Source: UBA2330 sp049293015 (GTDB lineage Bacteria; Bacteroidota; Ignavibacteria; Tepidaquicellales; Tepidaquicellaceae). From it: a stretch of 64,000 bases of DNA. Location: contig JBATSB010000022.1 of NCBI GenBank assembly GCA_049293015.1, positions 1-64,000 on the forward strand. The letters run 5' to 3'. The translations under genes were made by a program, and so were the position numbers. Shown here in pieces: positions 11,116 through 18,660 of this stretch (positions are counted from its first letter, which is position 1; each line of letters begins with the position of its first letter). Below the pieces are notes generated by a model, which did no database searches, was not told the origin of the DNA, and saw nothing but the letters and a program-made list of their open reading frames with translations.

Positions 11116-11334
11116 AGGTAGTCTAATTTTAAGTTAATAAAATCAATTTTTATAATACAAGCCGTATAAAACTATACAGAGTAAACTTTTGATGAAGTCA
11201 ATTTCATCTGCTGTTTACTTAACTTATCACAAAACTATGTAAGATATTTCCGAAAGTCAAACGTAAATATTTGAGGTTTGTGAAAATAATTAATTCCGAT
11301 ATTATCAGAAGTTAAGAAATGTATATTTTACGCT

Positions 11335-11419
11335 ACTGAAATTACAGATTTGTGGAAGTGCAAGATTTACAGGATTTATTCTTTGATGCCTGTTATGATT
11401 TTTTCGTGGAGGACTTTTA
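11335..11419 (+). repeat. Heavily decayed 5S 3' end and terminator (relic E)
   Basis: TTACAGATTTGTGGAAGTGCAAGATTTACAGGATTTA can be aligned with the last ~40 bases of 5S (AGCTGTGCGGGAGAGTAGGATTTACCGGATTTA). A weak remnant of the hairpin follows. The downstream TATTTAAAATTGATCT (11430-11445) is also found beside relic B (2905-2920) and in similar form after relic G (15453-15466). Assignment is tentative on its own. Confidence 0.45.
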
Positions 11420-11515
11420 GTTTAATTTATTATTTAAAATTGATCTGAGATATCTTTGTAAACTTTGATTAAGAATATGTAATTCTTTTTAAAATTGTTT
11501 TGCTATTTTGAATTT

Positions 11516-11743
11516 ATGAAAAATAAAAACATAAATATTGACCCTGAAATCTTAGGAGGAACTCCTGTATTTTCCGGAACAAGGGTTCCAATACAATCTT
11601 TATTTGACTGGCTTGAGACTGAAACCCTCGAAAATTTTCTTACGAATTTTCCCGGCGTTAAGCTGAATCAAGCCCTTGATGTGTTGTCGCATGCAGAAGA
11701 ATTGATAATCAATGAAGCTATGAATGAAAGTATTTTTAGATGA
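11516..11743 (+). CDS. DUF433 family antitoxin-like protein
   Basis: A 75-residue paralogue of the protein at 2268: MKNKNINIDPEILGGTPVFSGTRVPIQSLFDWLE, ending LNQALDVLSHAEEL. This is the full DUF433 pattern including the conserved PVFSGTRVP turn. The ATG at 11516 is preferred over 11495 because homology begins there. The toxin start at 11724 lies inside its last codons (20-base overlap), indicating translational coupling. A TATCTTTG box at 11451-11458 could be its -7 promoter element. The partner is a frameshifted DUF5615 gene. Confidence 0.82.
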   Translation: MKNKNINIDPEILGGTPVFSGTRVPIQSLFDWLETETLENFLTNFPGVKLNQALDVLSHAEELIINEAMNESIFR

Positions 11744-12049
11744 AAATAGTCCGATTGAAATTAAAAAAGAGTTTAAGATATCGGAACTTAGCGTATTAAG
11801 TGTGAAAGATATGAATTGGCACGGGATAAAAATGGTAAGCTTTTAAGAGAAATGCTTAATGAAGGTTTTGATGTTCTCATTACAATGGATAAAAACATTG
11901 TAAACCAGCAAAACATTAGTAAAATAAATTTGATGATTTTAATTATTAAAGCACATGATAACAAACTGTAAACTTTGAAACCTCTAATAAGCAAAGTCGA
12001 AAAAGCTTTAATGGATAAAACCTCTGCTCAAATAGTTTTTGTGGAATAA
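11724..12049 (+). pseudogene. DUF5615 PIN-like toxin, frameshifted
   Basis: It starts MKVFLDENSPIEIKKEF, which aligns with the protein at 2481. Around GGGATAAAAATGGTAAGC (11822-11839) the frame is lost by a one-base change; the next frame continues GKLLREMLNEGFDVLITMDKNIVNQQN, then a TAA after AHDNKL, then TLKPLISKVEKALMDK to TAA at 12047-12049. There are thus at least two lesions in a gene of about 108 codons, which makes this a clear pseudogene beside an intact antitoxin. Confidence 0.75.
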
Positions 12050-12075
12050 AAAACCTACAATTGTTAGAAATTTTT

Positions 12076-12112
12076 AAAGCCGTTTCGAAATTTTTTTTGG
12101 AACGGCTTTTTT
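12076..12112 (+). terminator. Solo copy of rRNA operon terminator (relic F)
   Basis: AAAGCCGTTTCGAAA and TTTGGAACGGCTTTTTTG are almost identical to the terminator after the real 5S, but the preceding ~45 bases have no convincing 5S match. It follows the broken DUF5615 gene and may serve as its terminator. Confidence 0.8.
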
Positions 12113-12336
12113 GTTTATAATTTTGATTTTCTGATTTTTTTTGGAAGGACTTTATTTATTTAGGCTTTTGAATCTCTAATAGACTGGATGTAATAATCTT
12201 AATGATTATAAAGCTGAATTAATTTTTAGTTATAAAATTCAACCTAAACAATATATTCTTTATTCATTTTTTAGTTTAGTAATCTACCAGAACTAAGCTA
12301 AAAACAGTAATTGAATATTGAATTACATTCTGAATT

Positions 12337-12729
12337 TTATTTGATCTGTTTTTTTGAAATCGTGAAATATGCAATTGATGTGAAAATTACAGTTATGCTT
12401 ATTCTGAAAATCATTGCACCAACGGTTTTAGTTTCATAAATACCTCCTGCATTGATATGTAATACCAACCCGATAAATGCAATTATAAGAATAATAGAAG
12501 AAATACTCAATAAAAGTGCAGTCCACTTTTTAATTGTGAAAAATCCATAAGATGCAAAAAGGTAAAGAATACTGCTGATGAAATTTGCCCAGACAACAAA
12601 TAAAACATAGTTACCTTCTTTTGCTCTGATACCAAATAAATCGAATATAACTGAACCGCTAAGAAATAATGTAAGCAGACCAAATCCGCCTAAACTTATT
12701 CCAAATATGTAGGGAATGTATTTTTTCAT
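12337..12729 (-). CDS. Small four-helix integral membrane protein
   Basis: 130 residues with four hydrophobic segments, roughly 5-30, 43-64, 68-91 and 104-124, and the Lys-rich end KKQIK. No family motif is recognised. It sits on the same strand as, and downstream of, the kelch-like/TetR/membrane unit, about 75 bases after the kelch-like gene, and may be the last member of that transcript. Function unknown. Confidence 0.65.
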   Translation of the reverse strand: MKKYIPYIFGISLGGFGLLTLFLSGSVIFDLFGIRAKEGNYVLFVVWANFISSILYLFASYGFFTIKKWTALLLSISSIILIIAFIGLVLHINAGGIYETKTVGAMIFRISITVIFTSIAYFTISKKQIK

Positions 12730-12803
12730 TTTAATTTTTGTTAATTGATTGTTTCTTGTGTTGCCATTTCAATAAGTATTTTAATTTTGATAATGTTCAA
12801 TAC

Positions 12804-14132
12804 CTACTGAATTGATTTGATAACATAGACTTTGAATATCTGACTGTTTGCTTTACTTTGAGTTCCACTATTTGTGAAAAATATATTCTTTGCAGAACTA
12901 CTTATCCCACCATAAATATATCCGACTAATGTGCTGTCGGCTGTAAAATCATCTAATTTTAAGACTCCATTTTTATATTGAGGAATATTGTCAATCGGAA
13001 TAAACTCAGAACCGGCACCAAGTAGAGCTGGCATTTCTATCGGTAATTTATATTCAACCAATGTTCCGCTTGCATCTCTTGTAACCCGCGCAATAGTTTT
13101 TGTAAATGGCACATTGTTATCCTGAACTAACATTCCTAAACTATCATAGTATTGCGCTATACCACCAAAAAATACATTGTGCATTTCATTGTCAGATGTT
13201 GAATAAATTGGTAAAACTGGACAGTGATAATGATTGTAATATTGTTGAAAAGTATTGTTAACGGTATAACCTGTGCTGTCAATAGTTATGGAATTTAAAA
13301 ACGGTAAATTAACAGTTGGTTGAAAAACTCCTGAAAACATTGAAATTCCTTCCTGACCATCAGGTAAGATCTGTGCTTCTGCATTATTATCTCTTCGGTG
13401 TAAATTTACACTGTCAATGTAAGACGGTAAATGATTTATTGTAATAGTAGTCCCATTATCAGAAAGGGTAAACTTTTTAATCATATTAGAATATTCTTGT
13501 ATAAATCCCGGTCCGTGGTCTGGTCCCATTGGGTTGTATCTACCAATAAACTTTTGTCCCCCCAACAAATAATATATGTCATTAATTTTCTTTAATTTTC
13601 CACCTGTTACCTGAAATTCCGGGTCAGAAATTTGTCTGAAGAAATCTGTAAACCCAGAATTCGATATGACTGCTGCAATAACATCAGAAATTTTTATTGC
13701 AGTCAAATTACTAAAGGTAGTGTGATCTCCAATTGAGGAACTATAACCGTAACCACCTGTGCAATACAAATAGTCACCTTCTTGGTAAAACTGCATATTG
13801 GTTGAGCTCATCTGCTCTTGTATGGAGACTGGCAGTACGGTTAATGAGGCAGTCCATATTTGTTGATTAACAGGATCAACTACGTTGAGTTGATAATTGT
13901 GTCCTGCTTTATCAAATGCTGCAAACGGCTGTCTGCGGTGAAGTCCGTCAAGCCGTCCTCCAATGATAAGCCATTTTCCATTGTGTTGTCCAAATGCATA
14001 TGCCTGAAGTCCGCCAAGTCCTGTAATATTTAATGGTTCGATGTTTATGTTGAAAGGGACTGTTTGTGAATAACACATTAAACTTATTAGTTGTGGCAAA
14101 AGCAGGAGAAGTGTTAATTTCAATATTCTCAT
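12804..14132 (-). CDS. Secreted kelch-like beta-propeller protein
   Basis: 442 residues with a signal peptide (MRILKLTLLLLLPQLISLMCYSQ). Repeated blade-like segments with di-glycines and aromatic positions occur: GKWLIIGGRLDGLHRR, YLYCTGGYGYSS, YYLLGGQKFIGRYNP, EMHNVFFGGIAQYY, VGYIYGGISSS. This fits a kelch-type propeller on the cell surface or in the periplasm. It has no T9SS tail. Its start lies 1-2 bases after the stop of the TetR gene, so it is translated from the same message and is probably controlled by that regulator. Ligand unknown. Confidence 0.7.
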   Translation of the reverse strand: MRILKLTLLLLLPQLISLMCYSQTVPFNINIEPLNITGLGGLQAYAFGQHNGKWLIIGGRLDGLHRRQPFAAFDKAGHNYQLNVVDPVNQQIWTASLTVLPVSIQEQMSSTNMQFYQEGDYLYCTGGYGYSSSIGDHTTFSNLTAIKISDVIAAVISNSGFTDFFRQISDPEFQVTGGKLKKINDIYYLLGGQKFIGRYNPMGPDHGPGFIQEYSNMIKKFTLSDNGTTITINHLPSYIDSVNLHRRDNNAEAQILPDGQEGISMFSGVFQPTVNLPFLNSITIDSTGYTVNNTFQQYYNHYHCPVLPIYSTSDNEMHNVFFGGIAQYYDSLGMLVQDNNVPFTKTIARVTRDASGTLVEYKLPIEMPALLGAGSEFIPIDNIPQYKNGVLKLDDFTADSTLVGYIYGGISSSAKNIFFTNSGTQSKANSQIFKVYVIKSIQ

Positions 14133-14133
14133 A

Positions 14134-14724
14134 CTATTTAGTTTTTATTAAAGTAAGAATTGCTTGTATCATATTATCTCCATTCCTAATAATGTCGAAT
14201 TGAAAATTTTCCACTCTCCATTTATACATTTGCAGTCTGAATGTTCCCATTACGATATGAATTAACTCTTCAGCAGTTAGTGTATTTGTAAATACTTTCT
14301 TCTGTTGTCCTTCCAATATGATAGGTAATAAGTGTCTCATTTTTACGGACATTATATTCAATATTGACTCATTAATTTGTTGGCTCTCCTCCATTAATCC
14401 ATCAGAAAAAACAGCAACTACAAAATGAGGATTCGCTTTAAAGAATGAAAATTGATTTTGAAATAAGTTTGTGAATTTAACTTCCGGAGAAGATTCTCGC
14501 AGATTAACCAGCCTTAATCGCTCATCCATACTTGTTGCCAAATAATTTAGCATCGTAATGATTATATCTTCTTTACTTTCAAAATGTCTGTAAATGGCAC
14601 TTTCTGAAAATTTCATTTCTTTGGCAAGGTTCTTAATCGTTAAACCACTTACACCAGAAGCTGAAAGTATTTTTCCTGCGGCTTTAATAATTTCCAATTG
14701 TCGATCTGTGATTTCTTTAACCAT
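14134..14724 (-). CDS. TetR/AcrR family transcriptional regulator
   Basis: 196 residues. Residues 5-60 form the TetR helix-turn-helix: ITDRQLEIIKAAGKILSASGVSGLTIKNLAKEMKFSESAIYRHFESKEDII, with the typical YRHFxSKEDI recognition helix. The rest is a ligand-binding and dimerisation domain with no recognisable effector. It lies between a small membrane protein (upstream) and the kelch-like gene (downstream), with tight spacing. The palindrome AGTGAATGTTCACT at 15270-15283, ahead of the membrane protein gene, is a plausible operator, suggesting autorepression of the whole unit. Confidence 0.9.
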   Translation of the reverse strand: MVKEITDRQLEIIKAAGKILSASGVSGLTIKNLAKEMKFSESAIYRHFESKEDIIITMLNYLATSMDERLRLVNLRESSPEVKFTNLFQNQFSFFKANPHFVVAVFSDGLMEESQQINESILNIMSVKMRHLLPIILEGQQKKVFTNTLTAEELIHIVMGTFRLQMYKWRVENFQFDIIRNGDNMIQAILTLIKTK

Positions 14725-14837
14725 TTTAATATTTATTTATTTAAGAATGAAGTAAACATACCAACTTGCTTTTCCTGAAACCTTATGTAATCGCTCATTA
14801 AGGCATTGGTCCCATTATTAATATTAGAATTTTAAAT

Positions 14838-15251
14838 TTATTGTGTTATGGATTTCATTTTTAAAAAAGTTACGCCCAACCAAATCACAGAAGCTGTCAT
14901 AGCTATTGCTCCAATTAAAACAAGTAGAGGTGGAAGACCAAAATACACTTCTGATAATATTCCTATTGGCATTAATAAACCTGTTAAAGCCAACCAGGAA
15001 ATTACTCTTACATTCTTGAGTTTGTCTTTAAAATGTAGAAGCAAGTAGCCAATAAGAATATTTAAGAATGCAAACAAGTTACCGTGAACGTGAGCCAGTC
15101 TGCTTTCAAAATGTTTACCGATACTGTAAGAGTTAACCCAGTCTTCTTTATCCGGAGCAAAGTCACGAAGATAGATTAACAAAAAGCCATAAGCCATAAA
15201 AAAGCCCATTGTAAGGAAGCCTATTGCGATGTTGTTTTTACCGTTGTTCAT
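14838..15251 (-). CDS. Four-helix membrane protein with AHxHGN motif
   Basis: 137 residues with four hydrophobic segments. The second begins with the polar stretch SRLAHVHGNLFAFLNILIGYLL; the two His residues in a membrane helix recall heme-coordinating small membrane proteins such as the styrene-oxide isomerase group, but the match is only a motif impression. It is the first gene of a probable three- or four-gene unit with TetR and the kelch-like protein. The start codon overlaps an 8-bp inverted repeat (15249-15267), and a TetR-like palindrome lies 19 bases upstream. Confidence 0.68.
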   Translation of the reverse strand: MNNGKNNIAIGFLTMGFFMAYGFLLIYLRDFAPDKEDWVNSYSIGKHFESRLAHVHGNLFAFLNILIGYLLLHFKDKLKNVRVISWLALTGLLMPIGILSEVYFGLPPLLVLIGAIAMTASVIWLGVTFLKMKSITQ

Positions 15252-15267
15252 ATAAATCGTTTATATG
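15249..15267 (-). promoter_or_regulatory. Inverted repeat covering a start codon
   Basis: CATATAAA-TCG-TTTATATG is a perfect 8-bp inverted repeat whose left arm contains the start codon of the 14838-15251 gene. It could be a DNA operator or an RNA hairpin that hides the start. No partner is identified. Confidence 0.45.
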
Positions 15268-15269
15268 TT

Positions 15270-15283
15270 AGTGAATGTTCACT
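15270..15283 (-). promoter_or_regulatory. Probable TetR-type operator palindrome
   Basis: AGTGAA-TG-TTCACT is a perfect 6-bp inverted repeat with a two-base centre, the size and style of TetR-family operators. It lies 19 bases upstream of the first gene of the unit that encodes a TetR regulator. Confidence 0.55.
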
Positions 15284-15361
15284 CACAAAATAGCATTGTT
15301 TAATAACTTCTTCAAGTCTATTCGACATTAAATTAAAAAACTTACGAATATCATACTTTTT

Positions 15362-15439
15362 TGAGGGGTTTAGTGTGATTATTTTACAGGGTTTTATTTA
15401 TAAAGACTTTTCGAAAATTTTTTGGATCGGCTTTTTTAT
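15362..15439 (+). repeat. Decayed 5S 3' end plus terminator (relic G)
   Basis: TTATTTTACAGGGTTTTATTTATAAAGACTTTTCGAAAATTTTTTGGATCGGCTTTTTT follows the order of the 5S 3' end and terminator base by base with scattered substitutions. The hairpin is weakened. This is the most distal member of the dispersed 5S/terminator set. Confidence 0.6.
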
Positions 15440-15610
15440 TTGATTTAAAATGATCTGATAACTTTCCGAAAAAGTATTGAAATTGTAAAAAGTATGTGTT
15501 ACTCGAACTGTTATTTTTTGATATAGAAGAATTTTAAAGATTTTATTCAAACCAATAAAATCTAACATTAATTTACATTGAGATTGCAGCCTAATTAAAT
15601 TATTTTGCAA

Positions 15611-15641
15611 TTTAAAATTTAAAATTTAAAATTTAAAATTT
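15611..15641 (+). repeat. 7-bp tandem repeat just upstream of a gene
   Basis: The heptamer TTTAAAA is repeated four times plus a partial copy, ending six bases before the ATG at 15647. It occupies the ribosome-binding and promoter-proximal region, so slippage could alter expression. Confidence 0.8.
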
Positions 15642-15646
15642 AGATT

Positions 15647-16465
15647 ATGTGCAGATGGTTAGCTTACACCGGTTCACCTATATGGATGAGCAAAATTCTT
15701 ATCGAACCAAAAGACAGTCTTATAGATCAGAGTCTTCATGCAAGAAAAGGAATCCCGACAAATGGTGACGGATTCGGCATCGGATGGTATGACAGAAATA
15801 ACAGTGCCGGTCTATTCAGAAGTCTTCGTCCAGCATGGAATGATCCTAATCTGAAAGATCTTGTATCCCATATCGGATCACATTTATTCCTTGCTCACAT
15901 TCGTGCAGCATCTTTAGCTCCAATACAGGAAACGAATTGTCATCCGTTTAGATATAAAAACATTTTGTTTGTACATAACGGACAGATCAATAATTTTGAT
16001 AAAATACATCAAAAGCTTATCTCATTAATTTCACCTGAATATTTCGGGAATATTCAGGGCTCAACGGATACAGAAATAATGTTTCATCTTGCTCTTTCAT
16101 TTGGATTAGAAAAGGATGTCCCTTCTTCAATTTCAAAAATGGTACAGGCAATAAATTCTGCAGGTAAGGAAGCAGGAGTAAGTTGTGATCTGACAATGAC
16201 ACTTGGTATTTCGGATGGAAACTCTCTGTGGGGATTCCGATATGCAAATGACGGAAATTCACCTTCACTTTTTATAAGTCCGGGTATTGAAGATCTGATA
16301 AGACTTAATCCTTCATTAAATGGTAAACTCAATAACTTTGCGGCAAGTCTCGTTTCAGAACCAATTGGCAAATATCAGGAAATATGGAAACCGGTTCCGG
16401 GAAATACTGTCGTTCTTATCAAAGATGAAAAAATAAATTACGCTCCGTTTCAGGTGAATAATTAG
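15647..16465 (+). CDS. Class II glutamine amidotransferase (YafJ/EgtC-like)
   Basis: 272 residues starting MCRWLAYTG. Cys2 becomes the N-terminal nucleophile after Met removal, as in Ntn-type glutamine amidotransferases. The conserved motifs NGDGFGIGWY (~40-49), HIRAAS (~84), ETNCHPF and LFVHNGQI (~107) are those of the YafJ/EgtC/DUF-type stand-alone domain, which hydrolyses glutamine or a gamma-glutamyl substrate. No EgtB/EgtD partner is nearby, so an ergothioneine role is not supported. Cytoplasmic. A run of 7-bp repeats abuts the start. Confidence 0.92.
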   Translation: MCRWLAYTGSPIWMSKILIEPKDSLIDQSLHARKGIPTNGDGFGIGWYDRNNSAGLFRSLRPAWNDPNLKDLVSHIGSHLFLAHIRAASLAPIQETNCHPFRYKNILFVHNGQINNFDKIHQKLISLISPEYFGNIQGSTDTEIMFHLALSFGLEKDVPSSISKMVQAINSAGKEAGVSCDLTMTLGISDGNSLWGFRYANDGNSPSLFISPGIEDLIRLNPSLNGKLNNFAASLVSEPIGKYQEIWKPVPGNTVVLIKDEKINYAPFQVNN

Positions 16466-16641
16466 TGTTGTCAATCGCTAAATCTTTAAATCACTATTTT
16501 ATCTTCAAGGCGTTTAACATATTTTGTGATGAATCTTTTTGCAATCTCAGTTTCATCCAATATAAGCATATTTGTGAAGCACTGATTAAAACTGTCAGCG
16601 GGAAATACATCTCAACCTCTGCTTGAATTTTTCAGGTCTGC

Positions 16642-18099
16642 TCAACCCTTCAGTAGTTCCCGAGCTTTTTTAAGCAGCCAGAATTGAGGAGTTGATTCCA
16701 ATTCTGAAATTAACTTTGTTATTTCAAAATTATTATTTTCCAAGTTGTCATTTATTTTTAAGAGTTTGCTGTAATAATTTATGAAAGAATTCGATGAAGT
16801 CTTATAAATTACAGGAAGAATTTTGTCGATTTTAATGAAGTATCTGTAAGCATCGAGAAGATCTCCTGCCGGAATAAACCATTTCAGTTCATAATAAATC
16901 ATCAAGGTCAATTGTTTTATGGCAGCCTTATAATACACATTCTTAACGATGCCGCTGCTTCCGAGTTTTTCAAGTGATTCAGAGAAATTACCTTTTTCAA
17001 ATTCTAATTTGGCGATGTTGTAGGCATATACATATTCTTTTTTGCCGGGTTCAATTCTGCTGATATAATTTTTAATAAATTCCTCTACGTAATCAAATTT
17101 TTTCATAGATAATCCCGACCAGACTATACTCATAAACCTTGTTTCACTCATGTGTTTTACGCCGGGTGAAGTTGTTATGATATCTTTTTCGATTGAGAAT
17201 TTAAGAATTTCAAATGGCATTTCAGTGAATTCCATTTTCCCTTCAAAAAGTCTTTGCTGTGCATAATTCCTTAATACAGCAATAAGATTATGCTTTTCCA
17301 CATAGCACAGATCTTCGATATCATCAAAAAGCATTTTTTTCAGGTCATAAAAATATTTATCGTCTTTTGTAGTAAGCATTAAGACTATGTGATAATATAC
17401 TTTTAAAGCAGATACATTCAGATACTCTTCATTTGATTTTAAAAAATCCAAAATACTGTTCATAAATTCAGGATACCCTTCTGCATTAACAACAAAATTC
17501 TTTTGATTCAGAAAATATTGAAAAAATTTTAATGAACTGATGAAGTAGAATATATTCAGATTCTTTTGTTCAATCATCAGATCTCTGTCCAAAGTATCCT
17601 TATAAGTAATGAATTTTGTGTCTCTGGCTTTCAAATCATTTTTAAAATACTCAAGTTTGTATTTCTCAAAATATGTTTCGGCATTTTTTGCTTTTTGCTT
17701 ATCTATTTTTTTATCAACTTCAATTATTGATTTCATCATTAATGTATTCAGCTCTCTGAAATTCAGCTCATCAATAAGAATGATTTCATTCATATAATCA
17801 TTTTTCTGAAGATTTTTCTGGATCAAAAATTTCTTTGCTAATTCTAACAGGCGGGAAACTGTCATCCGCATAAAACCATCATTGTAATCAATTTCTCCAA
17901 ACGCTTTTAAAAACAGTAATTTTTTATCCATATCTTTTTCTTCGAATTCGGGATAATGTATTTTAATCTGTCCATACAATTTCATTACACTTTGATTGGA
18001 GTTGAAAAATGGCGAGCGGATAAATAAATCGAATTCTTTAATCTCTTCCTTATTAAAAGTTCTTACCGTTTCTATTAAATTTGATTTAAACATAATCAA
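16642..18099 (-). CDS. Uncharacterised ~490-residue family, paralogue B
   Basis: 485 residues, helical, no signal peptide. It starts MFKSNLIETVRTFNKEEIKEFDLFIRSPFFNSNQ, the most canonical version of the family's N-terminal motif ('L..T..KEE..EF..F..SPFFN'). The C-terminal half has TPR-like pairs (AYNIAKLEFEKGNFSESLEKL). As I recall, proteins with this N-terminus are widespread and unannotated in Bacteroidota. Two paralogues lie at 6824 and 30548. It is divergent from the FN3 gene at 18260, sharing an intergenic region of about 145 bp. Function unknown. Confidence 0.75.
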   Translation of the reverse strand: MIMFKSNLIETVRTFNKEEIKEFDLFIRSPFFNSNQSVMKLYGQIKIHYPEFEEKDMDKKLLFLKAFGEIDYNDGFMRMTVSRLLELAKKFLIQKNLQKNDYMNEIILIDELNFRELNTLMMKSIIEVDKKIDKQKAKNAETYFEKYKLEYFKNDLKARDTKFITYKDTLDRDLMIEQKNLNIFYFISSLKFFQYFLNQKNFVVNAEGYPEFMNSILDFLKSNEEYLNVSALKVYYHIVLMLTTKDDKYFYDLKKMLFDDIEDLCYVEKHNLIAVLRNYAQQRLFEGKMEFTEMPFEILKFSIEKDIITTSPGVKHMSETRFMSIVWSGLSMKKFDYVEEFIKNYISRIEPGKKEYVYAYNIAKLEFEKGNFSESLEKLGSSGIVKNVYYKAAIKQLTLMIYYELKWFIPAGDLLDAYRYFIKIDKILPVIYKTSSNSFINYYSKLLKINDNLENNNFEITKLISELESTPQFWLLKKARELLKG

Positions 18100-18215
18100 A
18101 AAATTTATGAATTCATGGTTGCATTCCGGGTGTTAAATTGTCTAAAATTCGTTCAAAATTCAACTAAATTAGCGATACTGTTAACTCTAATTTGTTGCAA
18201 ATTGAAATATCTCTC

Positions 18216-18247
18216 TTTGTTTTCGAAATTAAGCACCTATATTTTTG
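18216..18247 (+). promoter_or_regulatory. Bacteroidota-type promoter
   Basis: TTTG (18216-18219), a 20-base spacer, and TATTTTTG (18240-18247) match the -33 TTTG / -7 TAnnTTTG consensus. Transcription would begin near 18253, just before the ATG at 18260, so the FN3 gene would have almost no leader. Confidence 0.6.
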
Positions 18248-18259
18248 TATGTGAATAAA

Positions 18260-18541
18260 ATGAAAATTATACCGGAAAATTTATCTTCAGCGAAAGGGGA
18301 TTTAAAAGGAGAAATAAATCTTCAGTGGGATTCAGTTGGAAATGCAGTTTCTTATGTGATTGAATTTGCACGCCTTAGTCATTCAAAGGAAATTAAGTGG
18401 AAAATTTTTGATGTAATTTCCGATTCCCGATACACTGTAAAAAATCTTAAATCAAATAAGGATTATTTTTTCCGTGTAGCTTCGTTGAATGGTGATGGAC
18501 AGGGAGAATTAAGTAAGAAAGTTATTAAGAAAGCACCATGA
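18260..18541 (+). CDS. Single fibronectin type III domain protein
   Basis: About 93 residues forming one FN3 domain: GEINLQWDSVGNAVSYVIEFARL (conserved Trp), YTVKNLKSNKDYFFRVASLNGDGQGELS (conserved Leu and Tyr-x-Phe-x-Val). It has no signal peptide, which is unusual since most FN3 modules are in secreted proteins. A non-ATG start at 18245 would lie inside the promoter, so 18260 is preferred. The stop overlaps the next open frame, but the real start of that gene is probably 18661. Partner unknown. Confidence 0.72.
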   Translation: MKIIPENLSSAKGDLKGEINLQWDSVGNAVSYVIEFARLSHSKEIKWKIFDVISDSRYTVKNLKSNKDYFFRVASLNGDGQGELSKKVIKKAP

Positions 18542-18660
18542 CAATTATCAATTATAAATTATCAATGTTCAATGTTCAATTTTTCAAAATCCATGAACTG
18601 TTTTTGAAATTCTGCAAACTTAATTTAAAATATTTTTTAAAAATCAATAATACATCAATT

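Noticed and set aside
15647..16465. Ergothioneine amidase EgtC
   Set aside because: The fold matches, but no EgtB/EgtD gene is near, so only the general amidotransferase family is claimed.
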